Below, one piece after another: positions 1 to 5,173 of a stretch of DNA of 5,767 nt; positions within the stretch are counted from its first letter, which is position 1; every line of letters begins with the position of its first letter. Below the pieces are notes generated by a model. The model ran no database searches. It had not been told where the DNA came from and saw nothing but the letters and a program-made list of their open reading frames with translations. The position numbers were made by a program, and so were the translations under genes. The DNA comes from Melioribacteraceae bacterium (GTDB lineage: Bacteria; Bacteroidota; Ignavibacteria; Ignavibacteriales; Melioribacteraceae): positions 1 through 5,767 of the forward strand of contig JALNXG010000123.1 of the NCBI GenBank assembly GCA_023230485.1. The letters run 5' to 3'.

Positions 1-168
1 ACAAAAATTTATATAACTATCTCATATCACCGGGTGATCACCTTATTTGATATACTCCACCACCAAGCCCAATTTGTGCTCAATGAAGATATGCGATATG
101 TGTTTGTACTTAAAATCATAAGACGTAAAGATAGAATTGTGAATGTGCTAAGTCAAGAGAAAAATTAA
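1..168 (+). CDS. C-terminal fragment of an unrecognised protein (5' end outside window)
   Basis: Frame 1 is open from the first base and runs for 55 codons to a TAA at 166-168. An open stretch of this length in such AT-rich DNA, with mixed hydrophobic and charged content, suggests a real gene tail. The visible part has a hydrophobic/histidine stretch (VITLFDILHHQAQF), then YVFVLKIIRRKDRIVNVL, which could be a beta strand and basic turn, and a charged end (SQEKN). I see no signature motif and do not recognise the family. The promoter of the tRNA begins only a few bases after its stop, so the two are separate units. Reading as coding is inference from frame openness. Confidence 0.55.
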   Translation, partial: TKIYITISYHRVITLFDILHHQAQFVLNEDMRYVFVLKIIRRKDRIVNVLSQEKN

Positions 169-175
169 ATTCTAC

Positions 176-206
176 TTTGCTAGGTAAAGAAATTTTAATA
201 TTTTTG
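176..206 (+). promoter_or_regulatory. Bacteroidota-type promoter of the tRNA-Lys gene
   Basis: TTTG at 176-179 is followed after exactly 19 bases by TATTTTTG at 199-206. This is a perfect match to the -33/-7 pattern TTTG-N19-TAnnTTTG known for the primary sigma factor of Bacteroidota. The -7 element ends 4 bases before the mature tRNA 5' end at 211, so transcription would start at or just inside the usual distance, giving an almost leaderless precursor. Assignment rests on pattern and position only. Confidence 0.6.
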
Positions 207-210
207 CTTC

Positions 211-283
211 GCATCCTTAGCTCAGTTGGTAGAGCAGTAGACTCTTAATCTATTGGTCGGGGGTTCGAGTCCCCCAGGGTGCA
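211..283 (+). tRNA. tRNA-Lys, anticodon CUU (244-246)
   Basis: The full cloverleaf folds. Acceptor arms 211-217 and 276-282 pair with one G-T wobble; the D arm is 220-223/232-235 with an AGTTGGTA loop; the anticodon stem is 237-241/249-253 with loop CTCTTAA; the T arm is 259-263/271-275, GGGGG/CCCCC around TTCGAGT. The anticodon CTT reads AAG lysine codons. The body (TTAGCTCAGTTGGTAGAGCAG...) is very like the known bacterial tRNA-Lys sequence. The discriminator base is A283, followed by CAC rather than CCA, so the CCA end must be added by nucleotidyltransferase. It has its own promoter and terminator and is a single-gene unit. Confidence 0.97.
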
Positions 284-292
284 CACTAACAT

Positions 293-318
293 AAAATCCC
301 GCTTTCGCGGGATTTTTT
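293..318 (+). terminator. Intrinsic terminator of tRNA-Lys
   Basis: A 10-bp perfect stem, AAAATCCCGC (293-302) with GCGGGATTTT (307-316), closes a TTTC loop and runs into a six-T tract (313-318). It sits 10 bases after the tRNA. The opposite strand ends in a shorter T run, so it may also serve the convergent small ORF, whose stop codon (317-319) overlaps the hairpin edge. Confidence 0.9.
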
Positions 319-463
319 AATTAAGACTTAATTTAATCCCTGTTAATTCTTCTGATTTTTTCCAAAGCATTTGTGCAATTATAGTATTTTTTGCACGGCT
401 TTTCATTTTAACTTTTATAGGCGAGCCTTTTATATTGTCAGCCTTCCATTTTTCTGCTTTCAT
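317..463 (-). CDS. Small 48-aa basic protein resembling an SDR C-terminal tail (possible gene remnant)
   Basis: On the minus strand an ATG (463-461) opens 48 codons ending in TAA (319-317). A good Shine-Dalgarno, AAGGAG (474-469), lies 5 bases before the ATG, and an in-frame stop lies four codons further upstream, so this start is the only sensible one. The product begins MKAEKWKADN and is lysine-rich. Its second half, AKNTIIAQMLWKKSEELTGI (residues 25-44), resembles from memory the C-terminal helix of short-chain dehydrogenases of the retinol-dehydrogenase type (pattern A-R-N-x-x-I-A-x-x-L-W-x-x-S-x-x-L-x-G). None of the SDR Rossmann fold or Tyr-x-x-x-Lys site is present. It may be the remnant of a deleted SDR gene that still carries translation signals, or an unrelated small protein. 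It is convergent with the tRNA and shares the hairpin. Confidence 0.5.
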   Translation of the reverse strand: MKAEKWKADNIKGSPIKVKMKSRAKNTIIAQMLWKKSEELTGIKLSLN

Positions 464-752
464 CGCTACTCCTTAAAAAAAACATTACAATTTTAATGTA
501 TCCAAAGATGTTCTGAATACTTCCTTACCTATATTATTTGTGTGATTTTTCAATGAGATAGTAAATATATACAACTAATTTTGACCCTCCATTATATTTT
601 TTAGTGCTCCAAAAATTTTTCTTAAAAGATTAAAGCAGAAAATAATAAATCATTCTTATCACTAATATAATTGCCAAATCCTTCGATAATATATTTAAAA
701 GAAGATAGTTTTTCCGTATCTTCATTTTCTTAAAGACTTAATTTATAGATTA
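464..752. other. Intergenic region without a convincing gene, upstream of the sensor kinase
   Basis: This very AT-rich stretch contains only short ORFs. The most protein-like is a 35-codon minus-strand run (729-625) with no ATG or Shine-Dalgarno. The kinase promoter should lie here; TAGTTTTT at 706-713 is a 7/8 match to the Bacteroidota -7 element, with TTCG 20 bases before it as a poor -33, so the position is uncertain. A 13-bp direct repeat, AAGACTTAATTTA, occurs at 733-745 and at 323-335. No structured RNA or terminator is evident. Confidence 0.4.
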
Positions 753-2870
753 ATGCATAATATTATAATTATCGAACTTATCTATAACCTATCAATTTTA
801 GTCTCTTTAAGCGTTTTGTCCAGTTTTATTGATTCACGATTTAACAAGAGAACAATTAAAGGGAAATTATTGCAAGGTCTGTTATTCGGAATTACCGTAA
901 TAATAGGTATGATGTATCCCTTTCGATTTGCAGATGGAATCATTTTCGATGGGCGTTCAATTGTAATAAGTTTAAGCACATTATTTTTTGGACCTATCTC
1001 TGGTTTAATTACAGCTCTTTTTGCCTTTATTTATCGTATTTATATCGGCGGAAACGGAATTATGATGGGGCTTTCTGTTATTACATCCTCTTTTTTAATC
1101 GGTTGGTACTTTTTTTCTAAAAAAGTTAATTCATTCTCCGGCTCCACCTCTAATCTTCAGCTTTATTTACTCGGTCTCATTGTCCATATAGCAATGATTT
1201 TTTGCATGTTTGCACTACCTACAGAATCGATATTTCCCACAATTAAAAATATTGGATTTACTGTTATTGCAATCTACCCCATTATAACATTAGTGATCGG
1301 GAAAATTTTATTAGACCACGAGCAATCCCAGAATCATTTAATTAGCTTGAAAGAAAATGAAGCTAAGTATAAATCCTTGGCAGATACTTATGAAGCACAA
1401 AAGAAACTGTTCGAGACGACACTTTACAGCATTGGGGATGCTGTTATAACAACGGATATTAAGGGCAGGGTAATGCAGATGAATCCCGTTGCCGAAGAGC
1501 TTTCTGGTTGGAAAGAATCGGAGACAAGAGGCAGTTTCTTAAAAGATATATTCATTATAATTAATGAAGAAACCCGTGCAACTATTGAAAATCCTGCAGA
1601 GATCGTAATTAGGGAAGGTAAGACTATTGGTCTCGCTAATCACACAATTCTGATATCTAAAGGAGGGAAAGAAATCCCAATTGCGGATAGCGGAGCACCA
1701 ATTAAATCTGAGAAAGGTGAAATAATTGGTGTAGTTTTAGTATTTCGAGATAAATCAAGTGAACATGAAGCCGAGAAAATATTATCCGAAAGTGAGGCTC
1801 GTTATAGAAGTATATTTGAAAATAATCACGCACCAATGTTATTAATTGACCCCTATACTGACGGTCTTCTTGATGTAAATCCAGCCGCTCTTAATTTCTA
1901 TGGTTGGTCTAAAGAAGAAATGCTTCAAATGAAAATAAGCCAACTTAACACTGCTACTCTTGAAGAAATTAAAACAGCAATGGATTTAGCTAAATCACAA
2001 AAACTAAATAATTTTGAGTTCAAACATCGTTTAGCAAATGGCGAGATACGTGATGTTTCATTATACAGTGGGAAAATTGTAATCAATAAAAAAGACCTTC
2101 TCTATTCATTAGTAATCGATATTACTGATAAAAAAATTGCCGAGGCAGCACTTGTAAAAGCGCGAGAGCAAGCTGAAAAAGCAAATCAATTAAAATCAGA
2201 ATTTCTCGCTCAAATGTCTCATGAGATTAGAAGTCCTCTCAATGCAGTTCTTAATTTCCATTATCTTATTAGAGAAGAAACTAAGAATATATTAAACGAT
2301 AATTTAGAATTATCTTTTGAAGCCATTGAATCAGCATCTCATAGAATAGTTAGAACAATTGATTTGATATTAAATATGTCTGAACTTCAATTAGGTACTT
2401 ACGAACTTACATTAAGAAAAATGAATGTAGTGGAATCTTTAAATAAACTCGCAAATGAGTATAGAAAAAACGCTCAAAGAAAAAACATTGAAATAAGAAT
2501 CAATATTGATTTAGTTAATTCTATAATTTCAACCGATGACTATGCCTTTAATCAAATATTTGCAAACCTTATCGATAATGCTGTAAAATATACCGACAGT
2601 GGTTATATCAATATAAATGCTCGGGAAGTAGATAAAAAAATAATAATTCAAATAGAGGATTCCGGAACAGGGATTTCAGAAGACTATCTACCCTATTTAT
2701 TTGAACCATTCTCACAAGAAGAACAGGGTTACAGCCGAAAGTTTGAGGGAAGCGGTCTAGGTACTTCTTTAATAAAAAAATATTGTGCTATAATTGGTGC
2801 CGGAATCTCCGTTCAAAGTGCTAAAGGAAAGGGCTCAATATTTACAGTAATTATTCCTATCATACAATAG
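753..2870 (+). CDS. Membrane sensor histidine kinase: LytS-type 5TM domain, two PAS, HisKA, HATPase_c
   Basis: This 705-aa hybrid-free histidine kinase sits in the inner membrane and should autophosphorylate His490. Residues about 5-190 form roughly six membrane segments with the 5TMR_LYT signature: FADGIIFDGRS (59-69), FGPISGLITAL (79-89) and YRIYIGGNG (94-102). A charged linker leads to PAS 1 (about 217-335, with DAVITTDIKGRV and NPVAEELSGW) and PAS 2 (about 346-462, with VNPAALNFYGW). The H-box is SHEIRSPLNAV (489-499). The ATP-binding domain shows the N-box NLIDN (605-609), G1 DSGTGI (636-641), F-box EPF (651-653) and G2 GSGLG (666-670), so it looks catalytically complete. No receiver domain is attached and no response regulator lies in the window. 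LytS-type sensors more often carry GAF plus His_kinase (PF06580); here the sensor is joined to a PAS/HisKA output. The ATG at 753 has no clear Shine-Dalgarno; the frame is open back to 699 without another ATG. The ligand is unknown. Confidence 0.93.
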   Translation: MHNIIIIELIYNLSILVSLSVLSSFIDSRFNKRTIKGKLLQGLLFGITVIIGMMYPFRFADGIIFDGRSIVISLSTLFFGPISGLITALFAFIYRIYIGGNGIMMGLSVITSSFLIGWYFFSKKVNSFSGSTSNLQLYLLGLIVHIAMIFCMFALPTESIFPTIKNIGFTVIAIYPIITLVIGKILLDHEQSQNHLISLKENEAKYKSLADTYEAQKKLFETTLYSIGDAVITTDIKGRVMQMNPVAEELSGWKESETRGSFLKDIFIIINEETRATIENPAEIVIREGKTIGLANHTILISKGGKEIPIADSGAPIKSEKGEIIGVVLVFRDKSSEHEAEKILSESEARYRSIFENNHAPMLLIDPYTDGLLDVNPAALNFYGWSKEEMLQMKISQLNTATLEEIKTAMDLAKSQKLNNFEFKHRLANGEIRDVSLYSGKIVINKKDLLYSLVIDITDKKIAEAALVKAREQAEKANQLKSEFLAQMSHEIRSPLNAVLNFHYLIREETKNILNDNLELSFEAIESASHRIVRTIDLILNMSELQLGTYELTLRKMNVVESLNKLANEYRKNAQRKNIEIRINIDLVNSIISTDDYAFNQIFANLIDNAVKYTDSGYININAREVDKKIIIQIEDSGTGISEDYLPYLFEPFSQEEQGYSRKFEGSGLGTSLIKKYCAIIGAGISVQSAKGKGSIFTVIIPIIQ

Positions 2871-2885
2871 CAACTATTTTTTTTT
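2866..2885 (+). terminator. Possible weak terminator after the kinase
   Basis: AATAG (2866-2870, containing the kinase stop codon) can pair with CTATT (2874-2878) around a CAA loop, and a T run continues to 2885. A 5-bp AT-rich stem is weak, so this may be only a partial terminator. The arsR-type gene nevertheless has its own promoter just downstream. Confidence 0.25.
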
Positions 2886-2914
2886 GATCCTTTTATAAAT
2901 ATTTATTATATTTC
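2883..2914 (+). promoter_or_regulatory. Promoter of the arsR-type operon
   Basis: Two overlapping readings agree. In the Bacteroidota form, TTTG (2883-2886) is followed after 20 bases by TATATTTC (2907-2914), 7/8 to TAnnTTTG. In the classical sigma-70 form, TTGATC (2884-2889) is followed after 17 bases by TATATT (2907-2912). Both put the -10/-7 element at 2907 and the start near 2919-2921. The leader would be under 20 bases and has no Shine-Dalgarno before the ATG at 2937. Confidence 0.5.
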
Positions 2915-2929
2915 GCTATATAACGAAAT
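2910..2929 (+). promoter_or_regulatory. ArsR-type operator palindrome
   Basis: ATTTCG (2910-2915) and CGAAAT (2924-2929) are perfect inverted arms, and the inner TATATA (2917-2922) is itself palindromic; only the pair 2916/2923 does not match. The dyad is 20 bp long, the size expected for an ArsR/SmtB dimer. It overlaps the -10/-7 element and the predicted start and ends 7 bases before the arsR ATG, so a bound repressor would block initiation. A half-site-like TTTCGTAA recurs at 3296-3303 between arsR and the next gene. Binding is inference from symmetry and position. Confidence 0.7.
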
Positions 2930-2936
2930 GACATAA

Positions 2937-3281
2937 ATGGAAGATAACACAAAAATATTTAAAGCACTATCTGATCTTAATAGATTAAGAATTTTAAAAG
3001 CACTCCAGACAAAAACTTTATGTGTCTGTGAGATTAAAGAATTACTTGATTTAGCTAATTCCACGGTCTCTCAACATTTAAAAATCCTTAAAGAATCGGG
3101 CTTTATTATGGAGGAAAAGGATGGTAAATGGGTTAATTATAAAATCAATTCTCAACCTAAAGACCAAAGAATTAATTCTATTTTATCATCATTAGATTTT
3201 TGGATTTACGATGAAAATCTTATAATAGATGATAAAAAGAAAATAAAAAAAATCGATAGAAATCTAATTTGCGGAATATAG
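2937..3281 (+). CDS. ArsR/SmtB-family metalloregulatory repressor
   Basis: This 114-aa winged-helix repressor of normal family length opens the operon and probably represses it from the palindrome just upstream. The N-terminal helix FKALSDLNRLRILKAL (8-23) is the usual ArsR start; the recognition helix region is ANSTVSQHLKILKESGFI (40-57), followed by the wing EEKDGKWVNYKI (59-70). The helix-alpha-3 metal box reads TLCVCEI: Cys29 and Cys31 correspond to Cys32 and Cys34 of the E. coli plasmid ArsR (ELCVCDLC), but the third cysteine position is Lys34. A further Cys112 lies three residues from the C-terminus (LICGI) and could supply the third thiol for a trivalent metalloid. Arsenite or antimonite sensing is the default guess; another soft metal or a thiol signal is possible. 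The ATG has no Shine-Dalgarno. The next gene starts 46 bases later on the same strand. Confidence 0.92.
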   Translation: MEDNTKIFKALSDLNRLRILKALQTKTLCVCEIKELLDLANSTVSQHLKILKESGFIMEEKDGKWVNYKINSQPKDQRINSILSSLDFWIYDENLIIDDKKKIKKIDRNLICGI

Positions 3282-3327
3282 AATTATCTATATCGTTTCG
3301 TAAAACAACTAAATAAAGGAAATTATT

Positions 3328-3567
3328 ATGTTATCTGTAAAAGTACTCGGCACGGGTTGCAAAAAATGCCAGACCTTAGAAGCAACCGTTAAAGAAATAA
3401 TTGCGAATAATAAAATGGAAGCCACTTTAGAAAAAGTAGAAGATATTAGTGCTATTGTTTCTTATGGTGTAATGACAACCCCCGCATTAGTAATAAATGA
3501 AAAAGTTGTATCTGCAGGATCGTTGCCAAAAGAAGACCAGATTTTGACATGGCTTAAAGAAGGATAA
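3328..3567 (+). CDS. Small thioredoxin-like redox-active disulfide protein
   Basis: The 79-aa product has a minimal thioredoxin/glutaredoxin fold. It starts with a beta strand (SVKVLGTGC) that leads to the active site Cys11-Lys-Lys-Cys14, and carries the cis-proline motif TTPA (Pro52), then strand ALVINEKVVSAG and a C-terminal helix. It matches the 'redox-active disulfide protein 2' (TIGR00412) type, which is typically 75-80 aa and often found beside ArsR regulators and DUF318 permeases. No signal peptide is present, so it is cytoplasmic. It may reduce or shuttle thiols, or deliver a thiol-bound metalloid to the permease encoded 3 bases downstream; this is inference from context. An AAAGGA Shine-Dalgarno (3315-3320) lies 7 bases before the ATG. 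Confidence 0.9.
   Translation: MLSVKVLGTGCKKCQTLEATVKEIIANNKMEATLEKVEDISAIVSYGVMTTPALVINEKVVSAGSLPKEDQILTWLKEG
3560..3564 (+). promoter_or_regulatory. Shine-Dalgarno supporting a TTG start for the permease
   Basis: AAGGA ends 6 bases before the TTG at 3571 and abuts the stop codon of the thioredoxin-like gene (3565-3567). The spacing is ideal, so TTG is the likely start and the two genes are probably translationally coupled. Confidence 0.7.
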
Positions 3568-3570
3568 AAT

Positions 3571-4593
3571 TTGCTTACTCCAAATAGAAAAATTTTATCA
3601 TTAATATTATTATTACCTCTATGGTTTCTGATTTATTTAAACCTGGATCCTCTTGCTAGTTTTATCGTATATCAAATATTAGGTCTTCCATTAGGAACAC
3701 ATTTAAGTGATGCCGTTTGGTTTTTTATTTTTGAAGTACCGAAGGTTTTATTACTCTTAGTTTTGATCGTTTTTTTTGTAGGAATAATAAGAAGTTATTT
3801 TTCACCTGAAAGAACTCGAAAAATTCTTGGTGGAAAAAAACTATTTGCCGGTAATATATTGTCAAGTTTGCTAGGCGTTGTTACTCCATTTTGTTCATGC
3901 TCTGCTATTCCACTGTTTCTTGGATTCATTGAGTCGGGCGTACCGCTTGGTGTTACATTTTCGTTTTTAATTGCTGCACCAATGATCAATGAAGTTGCTC
4001 TCATTTTGTTATTCGGTTTATTCGGATGGGAAACTGCGTTGCTTTATCTATCCACTGGATTAATTATTGCAATCGTATCCGGCTATATCATTGGAAAACT
4101 TAAACTCGAAAAATATATTGAACCATGGGTATATAATGTAAAAATGGGTGATCAACAATTTGAACCGGTTGCAATTTCATTTTCCGATAGAATTAATATC
4201 GGATTTGAAACAGTAAAAGAGATAGTGGGAAAAATTTGGATCTATATTCTTCTTGGTATCGCAGTCGGCGCAGGAATACATGGATATGTCCCAGAAAATT
4301 TTATGGCGGGATTAATGGGTAAAAGCGCATGGTGGTCTGTTCCCGCTGCTGTAATTATTGGCGTTCCAATGTATTCAAATGCCGCAGGCATAATTCCAAT
4401 CGTTCAGGCACTCTTGGCGAAAGGTGCATCGCTTGGAACTGTTTTAGCATTTATGATGAGCGTTATTGCGCTATCTCTTCCTGAAATAATTATATTAAAA
4501 AAAGTTCTTAAGATTCAATTAATTTTTGCTTTCGTTGGAATTGTGGCTCTCGGGATTATAACTGTCGGGTATATTTTTAATCTGATTTATTGA
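3571..4593 (+). CDS. DUF318/COG0701 permease (YraQ/ArsP type)
   Basis: This 340-aa integral membrane protein has about nine hydrophobic segments (roughly 7-24, 52-76, 92-118, 123-146, 152-175, 221-238, 255-278, 286-303, 314-338). The family signature TPFCSCSAIPLFLGFIESGV begins at residue 105, with Cys108 and Cys110, followed by APMINEVAL (136-144). The matching second half has GVPMYSNAAGIIP (264-276) and LSLPEIIILKKV (301-312), showing the two-fold repeat of the family. Characterised relatives include ArsP, which exports trivalent organoarsenicals; many others have unknown substrates. With ArsR before it and a CxxC protein 3 bases upstream, efflux of a thiol-reactive species is likely, but the substrate is not determined by sequence. 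It starts at a TTG with a well-placed Shine-Dalgarno and stops at TGA 4591-4593. Confidence 0.92.
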   Translation: MLTPNRKILSLILLLPLWFLIYLNLDPLASFIVYQILGLPLGTHLSDAVWFFIFEVPKVLLLLVLIVFFVGIIRSYFSPERTRKILGGKKLFAGNILSSLLGVVTPFCSCSAIPLFLGFIESGVPLGVTFSFLIAAPMINEVALILLFGLFGWETALLYLSTGLIIAIVSGYIIGKLKLEKYIEPWVYNVKMGDQQFEPVAISFSDRINIGFETVKEIVGKIWIYILLGIAVGAGIHGYVPENFMAGLMGKSAWWSVPAAVIIGVPMYSNAAGIIPIVQALLAKGASLGTVLAFMMSVIALSLPEIIILKKVLKIQLIFAFVGIVALGIITVGYIFNLIY

Positions 4594-4646
4594 AAATAGT
4601 TTTTGATAATAGAATAATATTTTTTAGTTTATGCGGAATATTATTT

Positions 4647-4652
4647 AAGGGA
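4647..4652 (+). promoter_or_regulatory. Shine-Dalgarno supporting a GTG start for the TSUP gene
   Basis: AAGGGA lies 7 bases before the GTG at 4660. No other ribosome site occurs in the 66-base gap after the permease, which makes the GTG the most likely start and gives a protein beginning MEIFYLILIG. Confidence 0.65.
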
Positions 4653-4659
4653 ATCGAAA

Positions 4660-5019
4660 GTGGAAATATTTTATTTAATTTTGATTGGTGCGGCAGCAGG
4701 AATAGTAAGCAGTTTTCTGGGAATTGGTGGCGGGTTAGTTGTTATTCCGGGATTGGTAATGCTGCTCGGTTACACACAAAAAATGGCTCAAGGAACATCA
4801 TTAGCATTATTACTTCCACCTATCGGACTGCTTGCAGTAATTAATTATTATAAAGCAGGGTATGTAGATTTCAAAGCCGCCGGATTTATGGCAGTCGCGT
4901 TCCTCATTTCAAGCTACTTCGCTTCCAAATATGCAGTAACTTTACCTGAAGATATAATTAAGAAAGTCTTCGCCGCATTTCTTCTTTTCTACGCCCTAAA
5001 ACTATTCTTTGGAAAATAA
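4660..5019 (+). CDS. Half-length TauE/SafE (TSUP) family membrane protein
   Basis: The 119-aa product has about four hydrophobic segments and matches the N-terminal repeat of the TauE/SafE (TSUP, PF01925) family: AAGIVSSFLGIGGGLVVIPGL (glycine motif 21-25, Pro30), then QGTSLALLLPP (44-54), YYKAGYVDFKAA (63-74) and the end LPEDIIKKVFAAFLLFYALKL. Full TSUP proteins are usually about 250 aa with two such repeats; only one is encoded here, and 5020-5173 shows no second repeat. It probably dimerises, as short members of the family may do. TSUP proteins move sulfur oxyanions and organosulfur compounds such as sulfite or sulfoacetate; in this operon the substrate is unknown. It is the last gene of the arsR operon, 66 bases after the permease, and starts at GTG. 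Confidence 0.87.
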   Translation: MEIFYLILIGAAAGIVSSFLGIGGGLVVIPGLVMLLGYTQKMAQGTSLALLLPPIGLLAVINYYKAGYVDFKAAGFMAVAFLISSYFASKYAVTLPEDIIKKVFAAFLLFYALKLFFGK

Positions 5020-5034
5020 TAAATCACTTTAGAC

Positions 5035-5069
5035 CTAACTTGATTATAATCGATTTATAGTCAAGTTAG
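5035..5069 (+). terminator. 35-bp hairpin after the arsR operon, likely terminator without U-tract
   Basis: CTAACTTGATTATAA (5035-5049) pairs with TTATAGTCAAGTTAG (5055-5069) over 15 bp with one T-G wobble and a TCGAT loop. It begins 15 bases after the TSUP stop codon. It is the strongest dyad in the window, but it is followed by ATACCTTAAAA rather than T's, so classical intrinsic termination is not supported. It may be a U-less terminator, a 3'-end stabiliser or a protein-binding site. Confidence 0.5.
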
Positions 5070-5112
5070 ATACCTTAAAAAAATAAAATTAAAAGATATC
5101 CCAGTCCCCTAT

Positions 5113-5127
5113 TTCCTTTGTAAGGAA
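5113..5127 (+). repeat. Short inverted repeat upstream of the secreted-protein gene
   Basis: TTCCTT (5113-5118) and AAGGAA (5122-5127) are perfect 6-bp arms around TGT, about 46 bases before the ATG at 5174. TATACT (5130-5135) just after it could be a -10 element. The dyad might be a small operator, but arms this short also occur by chance. Confidence 0.2.
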
Positions 5128-5173
5128 CTTATACTTATTTTAGCAAAATCCTTTAACTTTTCACGGTAAGAAA

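Noticed and set aside
33..42. Perfect 10-bp palindrome GGTGATCACC near the left edge
   Set aside because: It lies inside the open frame of the C-terminal fragment, far from any promoter, and is short enough to be chance.
625..729. 35-codon protein-like minus-strand run (with LSSFKYIIEGFGNYISDK)
   Set aside because: It has no start codon or ribosome site, is bounded by stops, and short Lys/Ile/Asn-rich runs are expected in DNA this AT-rich. A decayed gene is possible but not supported.
782..979. 65-codon minus-strand ORF inside the kinase 5' end
   Set aside because: It lies entirely opposite the conserved 5TMR_LYT coding sequence and shows no recognisable domain.
3795..4004. 69-codon minus-strand ORF inside the permease gene
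   Set aside because: It is antisense to the conserved CSCS motif region of the permease and has no features of its own.
4590..4844. 84-codon plus-strand ORF starting at a TTG that overlaps the permease stop codon
   Set aside because: Most of it is the TSUP gene read out of frame, it has no Shine-Dalgarno, and its composition (Ser, Asn, Arg, Trp, Cys rich) is not protein-like. The GTG at 4660 in the other frame gives a clear TauE/SafE match.
5103..5110. Possible att-like copy of the tRNA-Lys 3' end (AGTCCCC shared with 269-275)
   Set aside because: The match is only about 7 bases, no integrase is present, and the flanking bases do not agree, so it gives no evidence of tRNA-targeted integration.
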